DNA of 64,000 bases from Natronosalvus hydrolyticus. GTDB lineage: Archaea; Halobacteriota; Halobacteria; Halobacteriales; Natrialbaceae. Positions within the stretch are counted from its first letter, which is position 1. Each line of letters starts with the position of its first letter. This document shows positions 9,101 through 16,295 of this stretch, one piece after another. The notes below the pieces were generated by a model that made no database searches, was not told the DNA's origin, and saw only the letters and a list, made by a program, of their open reading frames with translations. The DNA lies in NCBI GenBank assembly GCA_025517525.1, contig JAOPJZ010000005.1, positions 62,001 through 126,000 of the forward strand, in the 5' to 3' direction. The position numbers and the translations under genes were made by a program.

Positions 9101-10120
9101 ATGAAAAGACGGACGTTCCTGATTACCGCCGTTGGCTCTGGTGGATCGTTGGCCATCGCCGGTTGCCTCGGCGACGAAGCCGACGATGCGGCTGACGGTG
9201 ACGATTCGGCGGCCGATACTGGGACGGACGATGCGGCCGACACGGACGACGAGGAACCAATCGACGTCGAAGCCCTCATCGAATCCGCGGATAACAGCCT
9301 CCAGGCAGCTGTCGACGAACTCGACGAGGCCGTAGAAGAAGCCAACGACCCCGTATCGAGCGATTCACACGCAATCGAAACCCGTCCAATCACCGCCCGA
9401 CTGGACGAGGCCAGTGCCGACCTCGAGACCGCCAGGGGCGAGGCGACGGACGAACAACTGCGTCGAATCGAAGCGCTCGAAGGGGCCATCGACTGCTTTC
9501 GAGCCCTGGTGAAGTCGTTTGGAGCGCTCGGCCATGCGTTCGACGAGTACGATACGGGAGACCAGTACTTCGATATGGATCGGTTCGAAGATGCCATCGA
9601 TGCGTTCGAGCGAGCAGAAGACCGTACCATCGAGGCGAAGGCCCACGTTTCAGACGCCAGGGAGGCCTTCGAGCGGATCGATCCCGATGCAATGGACGAT
9701 ATCGACCAAACCGACCTGACCGAGTTAGCGGTCGCAATAGACGAGGTAGAAGAAGTTATCGTCGCGATGGAATACCTGTCCATCGGCATTCGGGAGCTAG
9801 CTGTAGCGATGAAATCGTTCGATACCGCCAATCAGGAGCTGGATGCCGGCCAGTTCGAAGAAGCCGCGGCAGCGTACAGCGATTCTTCGAACCAATTCTA
9901 CGTCGCTTTCACCACGTTCCAGGAAGCCGAAAGCGAAGTATCGGCCGGTTTTAGAGCAGATATGATAGAGATGTCGTGTCTGGCCGAAGCGTTGAGTGAC
10001 GCAACGGACCACTTTGCCAAGGGGGCCAAAGCATTCGCAGACGGCCGAGACCAGGACGGATCAGATCACTTCGATGACGGTGAAGCGGCGCTCGAACGAT
10101 GTGACGATCCGATGGAGTGA
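9101..10120 (+). CDS. Tat lipoprotein with helical repeat-like ectodomain, unknown function
   Basis: A 339-residue protein. The signal MKRRTFLITAVGSGG ends in the lipobox AIAGC, so it is probably exported by Tat and lipid-anchored at Cys24. An acidic linker to residue 55 is followed by about 280 residues predicted to be almost entirely helical and rich in Asp, Glu and Ala, with no Cys-based fold. Sections such as FDMDRFEDAIDAFERAED look TPR-like but the periodicity is loose. No family is recognised. An AT-rich stretch, AAAACAAATT, directly precedes the ATG. The flavin reductase gene downstream is convergent. Confidence 0.75.
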   Translation: MKRRTFLITAVGSGGSLAIAGCLGDEADDAADGDDSAADTGTDDAADTDDEEPIDVEALIESADNSLQAAVDELDEAVEEANDPVSSDSHAIETRPITARLDEASADLETARGEATDEQLRRIEALEGAIDCFRALVKSFGALGHAFDEYDTGDQYFDMDRFEDAIDAFERAEDRTIEAKAHVSDAREAFERIDPDAMDDIDQTDLTELAVAIDEVEEVIVAMEYLSIGIRELAVAMKSFDTANQELDAGQFEEAAAAYSDSSNQFYVAFTTFQEAESEVSAGFRADMIEMSCLAEALSDATDHFAKGAKAFADGRDQDGSDHFDDGEAALERCDDPME

Positions 10121-10138
10121 GCGGAAAACAGGTTATCG

Positions 10139-10771
10139 TCACGGCGGTCGCTCGAGCGAGAGCCGCTTGGTGGTCTTCGCGTACCAGCTTCCAGCCAGCC
10201 GACCGACGGCGTCGACCTGTTCGATATCGATTTTGCCGTCCGTCGTCACCGACTCCTCGAGGTGGACGTATCGGACCCGGCCGAGGACGAGCGTCGAGCC
10301 GCCGACGTCGAGTAGCTCCTCGAGCGTGCACTCGAAGGCGGCCTTCGAAGCGGCGACTCTGGGTGGGATGACGACTGTCGAGGGGGCGCGCTCGATGTCC
10401 GCGTGGTCGAACTCGCTTTCGCCGGCCTCGAGGGTGGCGCTGGTCGCGTTCATCGCCTCGGTCAGGCCCTCGGTGACGAGGTTGATAACGAACTCGCCGG
10501 TGTCCTCGATGTTCTGGGGCGTGTCTTTGAGTCCGTCGGCAGCGTCGACGGGGGCGAACAGCACCGTCGGCGGGTCGATTGCGGCGACGGTAAAGAAACT
10601 GTACGGAGCCAGGTTGTCGACCCCGCCCTCGCTCGTGGTTGACACCCAGGCGATGGGACGGGGAACGACGACGCTCGAGAGGACCCGATACAGCGAGCCC
10701 TCGTGTTCGTCGACGTCGATCTCGAGCGTCTCCGTGATCCCTTCCGCACCAGATTCGGCCTCACCCGTCAC
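10139..10771 (-). CDS. Flavin reductase family protein (FMN-binding split barrel)
   Basis: A 210-residue protein of the flavin-reductase-like family. YRVLSSVVVPRPIAWVSTTS, then NLAPYSFFTVAAIDPPTVLF and DTPQNIEDTGEFVINLV, are the conserved FMN-contacting segments. Members reduce FMN with NAD(P)H or act as small flavoproteins in aromatic ring metabolism. It overlaps the VOC gene (10768) by four bases, forming a two-gene operon. The HxlR gene is divergent and probably controls it. Its partner oxygenase, if any, is not encoded here. Confidence 0.88.
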   Translation of the reverse strand: MTGEAESGAEGITETLEIDVDEHEGSLYRVLSSVVVPRPIAWVSTTSEGGVDNLAPYSFFTVAAIDPPTVLFAPVDAADGLKDTPQNIEDTGEFVINLVTEGLTEAMNATSATLEAGESEFDHADIERAPSTVVIPPRVAASKAAFECTLEELLDVGGSTLVLGRVRYVHLEESVTTDGKIDIEQVDAVGRLAGSWYAKTTKRLSLERPP

Positions 10772-11265
10772 TCGCCATCACCCTCCTCCTCGTGTGGGTC
10801 GATAAACGCGCTCCCGGGAACGCCCTCGTTGACGGTAAATCCTGGGCCCGTCGTCGCGAGTTCGAAGACGAGGCCGTCCGGATCGCTGAAGTAGATGCTC
10901 TTGAAGTAGGTCCGGTCGCGCACCGTCGAAACGCGAACGTCGTGAGCCTGCAGGTGCTCGCGCCACTCGAGCAGCGTTTCCTCGTCTTCGACGCCCATCG
11001 CGAAGTGGTGACTCGCACCGGGACCTGGCTGGCCACGGCTGTTGGGGTACTCGAAGTAGGTTATCGTGGTTCCGGGTTCACCGTCGGGTGTCGGAGAGAA
11101 ATAATAATGCAGGGTCCCCGGGTCGTCGTAGTTCTCGGTCATCTTGACGGTGTGAAAGCCCAGGACGTCCTCGTAGAACCCCTTCGTCGCATCCATATCC
11201 GTACAGATGTTGGTGACGTGGTGCAGGCCAGTCGTCGGCGGCGCGTCGGATGTCGGTTCGGGCAT
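10768..11265 (-). CDS. VOC/glyoxalase superfamily dioxygenase-like protein
   Basis: A 165-residue vicinal-oxygen-chelate protein. LHHVTNICTDMDATKGFYED opens the first beta-alpha-beta-beta-beta module, with a metal-ligand His; SHHFAMGV supplies a second His; IYFSDPDGLVFELAT ends the second module with the Glu ligand. It resembles ring-cleaving dioxygenases of the PcpA/LinE type and haloarchaeal glyoxalases. It is the first gene of an operon with the flavin reductase and is divergent from the HxlR gene, which fits a quinone or aromatic detoxification role. That role is inferred. Confidence 0.88.
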   Translation of the reverse strand: MPEPTSDAPPTTGLHHVTNICTDMDATKGFYEDVLGFHTVKMTENYDDPGTLHYYFSPTPDGEPGTTITYFEYPNSRGQPGPGASHHFAMGVEDEETLLEWREHLQAHDVRVSTVRDRTYFKSIYFSDPDGLVFELATTGPGFTVNEGVPGSAFIDPHEEEGDGE

Positions 11266-11347
11266 CGTAGATAGTTACCTCGTGTTAGCTGGTTCGTTCC
11301 CGAACTGCTATAGGCTTTCGCGACGAACGGGTTAGCAGGTAACCCTG
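11266..11347. promoter_or_regulatory. Divergent promoter region with inverted repeat (candidate HxlR operator)
   Basis: This 82-base spacer separates the VOC and HxlR genes. It holds GTTACCT (11274-11280) and its inverse AGGTAAC (11337-11343). GTTAGC occurs next to each of them (11284-11289 and 11331-11336). The symmetric flanking of a shared promoter suits autoregulation by an HxlR dimer. Repeats are seen; regulator binding is inferred. Confidence 0.4.
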
Positions 11348-11716
11348 ATGTCATCCGAACGAACCACAGCGCCCGGGGAACAGTCTCACGTCGAGGACGA
11401 CGATTCCGTCTGCCCCGTCGTCGAATCCATCGAACAGATCGGCTCCCAGTGGCGACTGGCCGTCTTGCACGAACTCCAGAACGGCGAATACCGATTCAAC
11501 GAACTCAAGCGGGCGACCGACGCTAACGCCCGCACCCTCTCCCGGGTACTCGAGGACCTGGGTGAACACGGCTTCGTCGAACGCCGTATCGAAGAGGACG
11601 CCCCCATCGCGACCTACTACAGCCTGACGCCGAAAGGCCGCTCGCTCGAGCCCGTCTTCGACGAAATCGAGTGCTGGGCTGGTTCGTGGCTCGATGCCTC
11701 GAGTGATGAGGACTGA
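11348..11716 (+). CDS. HxlR-family winged-helix transcription regulator
   Basis: A 122-residue regulator: CPVVESIEQIGSQWRLAVLH, then GEYRFNELKRAT, TLSRVLEDLGEHGFVERR and YYSLTPKGRSLEPV are the standard HxlR winged helix, with the Cys near the N-terminus that redox or quinone-sensing members use. It is divergent from the VOC/flavin reductase operon, the usual arrangement for a local regulator of electrophile or quinone detoxification. Its TGA stop (11714-11716) lies at the very edge of the palindromic repeat that begins at 11717. Confidence 0.92.
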   Translation: MSSERTTAPGEQSHVEDDDSVCPVVESIEQIGSQWRLAVLHELQNGEYRFNELKRATDANARTLSRVLEDLGEHGFVERRIEEDAPIATYYSLTPKGRSLEPVFDEIECWAGSWLDASSDED

Positions 11717-11794
11717 TACGGTCTGCTGTAACTTGTTACCGATGATTGCCCATACTTGGTCGGCAATCACGGCACGAGACGACGGTAAACCGTA
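11717..11794. repeat. Palindromic repeat element, copy 1 (about 78 bp)
   Basis: Starts TACGGTCTGCTGTAAC and ends AAACCGTA, with inner arms GATTGCC and GGCAATC. The same element occurs at 30846, 37358 and 50629, and half of it at 36601. It follows the HxlR stop codon directly, so a transcript could fold it into a long hairpin. A terminator or MITE-like role is inferred. Confidence 0.8.
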
Positions 11795-11879
11795 CGACGA
11801 TTGCCCAGCTATACCAGCGAGAGATCGTGTTACCGAATGGACCAACGCGACGACCGAGTTGCCGAATTCGGACGTTCAG

Positions 11880-12545
11880 TCAAAATGAACGTGACGTCCC
11901 CAGGTGGGCTGGCTCGAACGGGTAACCGATATCAGCGTAGAAAACTGCCAGGTTTGCCTCGAGGTCGGTCACGAGATAGTGGTCGATCACCGCACGAAGT
12001 TGTTCGATACGGTCGTGGTTGGCGTTCGAAAGTGCCTGTAGATAGGCCGGCCCGAGTTCCTCGCCAAACCGAACGTTCGTTACTGGTGACCCGTTCCAGC
12101 GTGTTTCCGGTTCGTCGAGGCCGTACGACAGAAGACACTCCTCGAGTTTCGGCCACTTTTGACCAGTTCGATTGCACACCGCTTTTCGATCGGCGAATAA
12201 ATCGATATGCGTCTCGAGAGCGTCGATTTCGGGGATGGCAGTGGCACGGTTCAACAGATTTAGGCGGTCTCGAAGGAAACCGAGGTCGAAATCGTTTCCG
12301 TTGAACGAGACCACCCCGTCGACGCCCAGTTCATCGAGCCGTTTGAGGCCACGCTCGATCAACTGTGCCTCGTCGTATTCTTCGCGGTGATATCGTTCGT
12401 ACGCGGCATCCTCACCCGGAGCTCCGCGTTCGTGAACGCCAATTCCGATAGAGACGGTTTCGCCCTCGCTTGCTTTGTAGTGAGTTGTCTCGATGTCGAA
12501 TGTCGCTACGCGTTCAAATCCGGGATCGTCACGATCATATCTCAT
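11880..12545 (-). CDS. DEDD-type 3'-5' exonuclease, RNase H-like fold (YprB-like)
   Basis: A 221-residue nuclease. Asp17 and Glu19 in ATFDIETT form exo motif I. SFNGNDFDLGFL (about 80-91) carries exo II. The C-terminal HYLVTDLEAN supplies the Tyr-x3-Asp of exo III (Tyr190, Asp194). This DEDDy pattern is typical of DnaQ/YprB-type single-strand exonucleases. It is a stand-alone catalytic domain of the type that is fused to helix-hairpin-helix repeats in the gene at 50739. It has no operon partner here. Substrate and process are unknown. Confidence 0.82.
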   Translation of the reverse strand: MRYDRDDPGFERVATFDIETTHYKASEGETVSIGIGVHERGAPGEDAAYERYHREEYDEAQLIERGLKRLDELGVDGVVSFNGNDFDLGFLRDRLNLLNRATAIPEIDALETHIDLFADRKAVCNRTGQKWPKLEECLLSYGLDEPETRWNGSPVTNVRFGEELGPAYLQALSNANHDRIEQLRAVIDHYLVTDLEANLAVFYADIGYPFEPAHLGTSRSF

Positions 12546-13222
12546 AACTAATCTTTTATAAATAGACTATTGAAGCTTCTTATAGTATAGCAAAAGTGAG
12601 CCATAACCCTGACTGGCACTATGACCTCTTGCTGCAGGTTTTTGTACGCTCAAGCTGTCCACGACTGGCGACGACCTCGAGATTCGAATACCGGAGGGGT
12701 TATCAGTACGTGAAAGAGAGGAGGAAATAGACGGCACGGTCAGACGGCGGCCTTTCACCTTTCGTGGTTTCCACGCGAGGTTCCGCTGGCTTTCCTAACC
12801 CGTCTCTCTAATATCTTCGAGCGATTGCTACATTTCGAAGAGAGGGACGGTCAGTATATCCGAAGACTGCTCGGGTCGGATTCAATGGTTTCGCCCCTCC
12901 GGCAATAGCGACAGCCAGAACACGGAAGACGAATTCAGCGGAGCACTCGCCACGTAACCTCGAGCACTCGCCACGTAACCTCGAGCGCTCGCCACTCGGC
13001 ACTCAACGGATACAGTGATCCATCAGTCCTTTCAGCATCTGCACCGATCTTCATCGGCTAGTACCCCCCCAAACGTTGACCCATGAGTGAAAACCGGACG
13101 CCCGTAATCGGTTTTACGCATCCGTTCAGGTCTGGGAAGCCACTATAGTAGCCAGTGAAAGTCATTGCACTCCCTATCGCAAGCGGGCGTCGCGGTAGGT
13201 GTGTAAATCGTTTCACTGGCTA
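12546..13222. other. Gene-poor region with repeats
   Basis: No convincing gene in about 680 bases. It holds AT-rich promoter-like DNA (12550-12600, probably serving the exonuclease), a 21-bp tandem repeat at 12941 and the 88-bp palindromic element at 13142. A 21-codon reading frame from the ATG at 13083 ends in the TAG inside the left end of that element and may be a broken gene start; this is weak. Confidence 0.5.
12941..12995. repeat. 21-bp tandem repeat, about 2.6 copies
   Basis: GAGCACTCGCCACGTAACCTC occurs at 12941-12961 and again, identical, at 12962-12982. A third, partial and slightly changed unit follows to 12995. No spacers separate the units, so it is not a CRISPR. It is probably a replication-slippage product in non-coding DNA. 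Confidence 0.85.
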
Positions 13223-13229
13223 CTATAGT
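13142..13229. mobile_element. 88-bp palindromic MITE-like element with 19-bp perfect inverted ends
   Basis: The ends ACTATAGTAGCCAGTGAAA and its exact reverse complement bound an imperfectly self-complementary centre (GCACTCCCTATCGC against GCGGTAGGTGTGTA). It encodes nothing. Its right end supplies the TAG stop of the zinc-ribbon gene at 13223. A non-autonomous transposon or a mobile hairpin is likely. No transposase with matching ends is in the window. Confidence 0.75.
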
Positions 13230-13381
13230 TCGACCGCCTCCTCGCCACAGTGTGGACAGTGCTCGTAGTCTTCCTCTACTGACTCCTCACAGGACCGACA
13301 GACGTACGCCGTTTCCGCACCCGCCATGAACGACCGTTTCGTTTCTTCGAATTTCTCCCCGGCTTTCCTGAATAGGTTCAT
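13223..13381 (-). CDS. 52-residue zinc-ribbon protein
   Basis: Translated from the ATG at 13381, this short gene gives MNLFRKAGEKFEETKRSFM followed by a zinc ribbon with CRSC and CPHC pairs (residues about 28-31 and 42-45), ending AVEL. The two CxxC knuckles predict one structural zinc. Such tiny zinc-finger proteins are frequent in haloarchaea, and most have no known role. The stop codon TAG is part of the right inverted repeat of the palindromic element (13142-13229), so the original C-terminus may have been a few residues longer. Confidence 0.75.
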   Translation of the reverse strand: MNLFRKAGEKFEETKRSFMAGAETAYVCRSCEESVEEDYEHCPHCGEEAVEL

Positions 13382-13428
13382 TAGTCATATCAGGTCAGAG
13401 AGTCGAATAAACGTTGGGACTACGGATT

Positions 13429-14553
13429 CTATCCTCGCAGATCGAACGCCACCGCCAGATTAGTCGGCCAGTAGACGAACCGGTAGCGACCGGCCGGTAG
13501 ATCCGGACACACCTCGAGCATATCGTGTCCCGTCTCGAACTCGTCGGTCGAAAGCTCGAGTGACCACTCGAAGCCTTCTCCCGGCGGGTGCGTGTAGCCC
13601 TCGTCGGTGTAGCCGGGACCGTACTCGCTTTCGCCATCGTAGACCCGGACGTCCTCCCATCCGGCTTCCGTGTACACCTCGAAACCGAACTTTCGATCGT
13701 TGCCGGTGACCTGCTGATCGTTCGTGATGTTGGTCATCGTAATCGTCACGGTTTCTCCGCGCTCGGCCTCGAGTCGGTCGATTCGCATGGCAAATCGGTC
13801 GTTCTCGCCCCAGTCGACGGTTTCACGGGCATCCATTCGGGTTACGTTCTCATCGTCGCACTCGAGTGCCGCAGGCACGATATCGGGCTCTTCGTCGGGT
13901 CGGACGTACCCCTCGAGGTCGTCCGGGTCGACCGATATATCGATCGACGTTTCCACGGTTTCGGTTTCGTCCCACCCGTCCGTGATCGTCACCGCAGCCG
14001 TCGTCGGCAGGTCGCCGTCGACCGTAATCCGGGTGAGCGTCGACGGATAGATCATCGCCTGCCCGCAGGCCTCGTCCGCGTCGCGGGTATCGTGAACCGT
14101 CGCCGTCGCCGTCAGGTGGTCGCCGCCGTCCTCGAGCCCGACATCGGTTATCTCGAGGTCGTTCCAACAGAGGTCGGGGCCCCCGGATTCCACGAACAGC
14201 AAAATCGAGGTGTCGAAATCGGTTTCCTCGATGAACGGTCCCAACGTCTCTTCGAGGTGGTCATCGGACACCGCCTCGATTGGGGTGACGGCGCTCAGCA
14301 GCTCCTCTGAGCCGGCGAGTGCCGCGGTCCCAATAGCGTCGTCGTCCCACTCAGGCCGGTCGGTCCGGGTCGCAAAATGGATCGTCTCGACCGATTCGGG
14401 CTCGAGTGTGGGGTCGGCGTTATCGTCCGAGTTGTCGTCGTCATCTCCGTTTCCAGCACCGGGGTCGTCACCGTTGGCGAGACAGCCGGCGACCGCACCA
14501 GTGGCTCCGAGGGCACTGAGTCGAAGAAGATCGCGTCTCGTGGGAGCGTGCAT
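13429..14553 (-). CDS. Tat lipoprotein with Ig-like C-terminal domain, unknown function
   Basis: A 374-residue protein. The ATG at 14553 is chosen because it opens MHAPTRRDLLRLSALGAT, a Tat signal ending in the lipobox AVAGC; the frame stays open to 14805 but that part is antisense to UPF0179 and not protein-like. An acidic linker follows. Residues about 50-235 form a beta-rich domain with two Cys. The last 100 residues (FAMRIDRLEAERGETVTITM to RYRFVYW) resemble Ig-like domains of other archaeal lipoproteins. It is probably exposed outside the membrane. Function is unknown. Confidence 0.8.
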   Translation of the reverse strand: MHAPTRRDLLRLSALGATGAVAGCLANGDDPGAGNGDDDDNSDDNADPTLEPESVETIHFATRTDRPEWDDDAIGTAALAGSEELLSAVTPIEAVSDDHLEETLGPFIEETDFDTSILLFVESGGPDLCWNDLEITDVGLEDGGDHLTATATVHDTRDADEACGQAMIYPSTLTRITVDGDLPTTAAVTITDGWDETETVETSIDISVDPDDLEGYVRPDEEPDIVPAALECDDENVTRMDARETVDWGENDRFAMRIDRLEAERGETVTITMTNITNDQQVTGNDRKFGFEVYTEAGWEDVRVYDGESEYGPGYTDEGYTHPPGEGFEWSLELSTDEFETGHDMLEVCPDLPAGRYRFVYWPTNLAVAFDLRG

Positions 14554-14608
14554 ACTCGAGGCTAAGCGACAACCGGATAAGTGCCCTCGGGAAGGTAAAA
14601 CGCGCTTT

Positions 14609-15055
14609 TCACTCACTCGGATCGAGTTCGACCAACTCGAGCGACCGATCGAGATGGCAGACCTCGTGTGGCGGGTCGCCGACGATCTGTTGGATGCGGT
14701 ACTCGCGGTCGAAGGCGATACCGTCCGGTTCGCAGTAGGCATGACTCGGACACTCGACGTACGGGCAGGGACCACCGAGACTGGCTTTCGACCCGCTGAA
14801 CGCACCTTTCTTTGGGACGTTGGCAGTGACAGTCACCGGCTCGACTTCGACGGCTCGGACACCGCCGTCGTGCATGGCACACTCGAGCGTCTGGGCGTTT
14901 TCTCGAACTTCGGTAACGCGGTAGGTGCAACCGGTTCGGAGATTGAGACACTGGCTCCGGTAGGGACAGCCGGCACAGCCGTCGGCTTCGCCCTCGTAGA
15001 CGAACTCCGTGCCGGGTTCGGCGAGGCGTGTCCCGAGGAGGGTGACGGTAGACAT
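14609..15055 (-). CDS. UPF0179 family protein
   Basis: A 148-residue archaeal conserved protein. Cys-rich segments GCAGCPYRSQCLN (about 27-38), TGC, GPCPYVECPSHAYCEPDG and PHEVCHLDR suggest a metal or Fe-S centre. TVTANVPKKGAFSGSKASLG is a conserved family stretch. The family occurs across Euryarchaeota and has no established function. It lies 56 bases upstream of the lipoprotein gene on the same strand; co-transcription is possible but no overlap shows it. Confidence 0.88.
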   Translation of the reverse strand: MSTVTLLGTRLAEPGTEFVYEGEADGCAGCPYRSQCLNLRTGCTYRVTEVRENAQTLECAMHDGGVRAVEVEPVTVTANVPKKGAFSGSKASLGGPCPYVECPSHAYCEPDGIAFDREYRIQQIVGDPPHEVCHLDRSLELVELDPSE

Positions 15056-15278
15056 CGTACTGACGGACCTTCGAGACGGGGGCTGTTAAGCCTCACGTCC
15101 GGGCACGTCACTCCTCGGCGACGTACTCCGTAGCTGAGTGGCGACAATAGTTCCTAAAACTGTTGGGACAATCGAGGAGCCCGTTTCCGTTCGAGTATTG
15201 CAGAAGATTCGTTGCGGTCTCTCCGATCAGCGAGGGACCAGAATCTCGTTAGCCCGGACGTGACTACAATAATCCCTA

Positions 15279-15680
15279 TCAGTCGCTTTCGCCCGTCAAC
15301 TCGTCCAGCTTTTCGAAATAGCGTTCTCGAGGGACCTGATACATGTCGCGATATCCGATCTCGCCGTCGGCGAACTCCCGGGCGAGTTCGAGCGTTCGTT
15401 CGACGGCTTCCTCGCGCGTCGGGAACCGATTGGTTTCCCGAAGGTGGACGTCAGGCTCGAGATACAGCGTCACGTGCCAGTCGCGTGCCGCTGACCGGTC
15501 GCCCGGATTCACGCCGGGCCGTCGGGTGCGACGACCGTGGGTGAGATACAGCGTGGGGAGGCATTCAGGTGGGAAGTCGTCGGCGTTGAACACGTCGGGT
15601 CGGTAGGCGAGGACACAGCGGCCGTTGTCCTCTTCGTTCCAGATACGCCACCCCTCAGCTACGGCGTCGAACTCGCTCAT
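15279..15680 (-). CDS. DUF5820-like haloarchaeal protein
   Basis: A 133-residue soluble protein starting at the ATG at 15680 (MSEFDAVAEGWRIWNEED); the longer frame upstream has no protein character. YLTHGRRTRRPG, WHVTLYLEPDV and YQVPRERYFEKLDELTG match the haloarchaeal family I recall as DUF5820. No catalytic motif is recognisable and the function is unknown. The stop codon abuts the motif TAATCCCTAT (15270-15279), which recurs twice elsewhere in non-coding DNA of the window. Confidence 0.75.
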   Translation of the reverse strand: MSEFDAVAEGWRIWNEEDNGRCVLAYRPDVFNADDFPPECLPTLYLTHGRRTRRPGVNPGDRSAARDWHVTLYLEPDVHLRETNRFPTREEAVERTLELAREFADGEIGYRDMYQVPRERYFEKLDELTGESD

Positions 15681-16295
15681 CAATACACAGTACCCGCTCG
15701 CTCCTATAGGGACTGTCGGATTCGATAGGGGATGTAGCCAGTGCTCGAGCACAATACTACAGATGGTGAAATCAATGGATACAGAGGAAATAGTAATAAG
15801 CAGCAATTACGGTTTTATAACATCATATTGTGTCTCGGATAGTCCACCGAAATCGTGGTCGGGGCTGAAGACCGCGCGCATCTCGAGTGAGAGTGGGTGC
15901 GTGCGAGTGATTTCGACTCGATACCAGCCACTTGTTTAAATACGATGAACACGGAGTGGCCCATGTTTTGTGCTAACATACAAGGATTCCTGAACGATTT
16001 TGCCGGAAAAAGCTCCTGATAAATATCTTTTGGGGTTAGCCTTAAGTACTTGTAATACAACCTCATTAAACACTATCGGTATCCGGCTGCAAGACCGATT
16101 CCGCTTCGCGCCCGTCCCCGGCGCATCGATGACGACCCCTCGAACGTGAGGCCGCGTCGATTGAAGTGGTAGAAGTTCACACATGACACGCCCTGCACCT
16201 GCCGCCCAAGCACCTTCATCGCCACGCCGTTACGAGCGAGTAGACAGCGGGCGTGCCGGACACCGACACGACCGGGGAAGCAACACACACAGACC
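15681..16295. promoter_or_regulatory. Long non-coding region upstream of the PrkA operon
   Basis: No believable gene in 615 bases. Two good archaeal TATA-like boxes on the plus strand, TTTAAATA near 15935 and CCTTAAGTA near 16041, precede the PrkA gene by about 360 and 250 bases. The operon may therefore have a leader of 200 bases or more. The stretch 16070-16295 is GC-rich and could be structured. Transcript starts are inferred. Confidence 0.4.

Noticed and set aside
8956..9831. Long Ser-rich frame on the minus strand
   Set aside because: It is antisense to the lipoprotein gene at 9101, whose signal peptide and acidic composition are clear; Ser-rich antisense frames are usual in this GC-rich DNA.
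12941..12995. Possible CRISPR array
   Set aside because: The units are directly adjacent with no spacers and only 2.6 copies.
12808..13002. 64-codon minus-strand frame containing repeated RLRGECS
   Set aside because: The repeats simply reflect the 21-bp DNA tandem repeat; no start context or homology.
14554..14805. N-terminal extension of the lipoprotein ending at 13429
   Set aside because: The Tat signal and lipobox require the start at 14553; the extension is opposite UPF0179 and Ser/Arg-rich.
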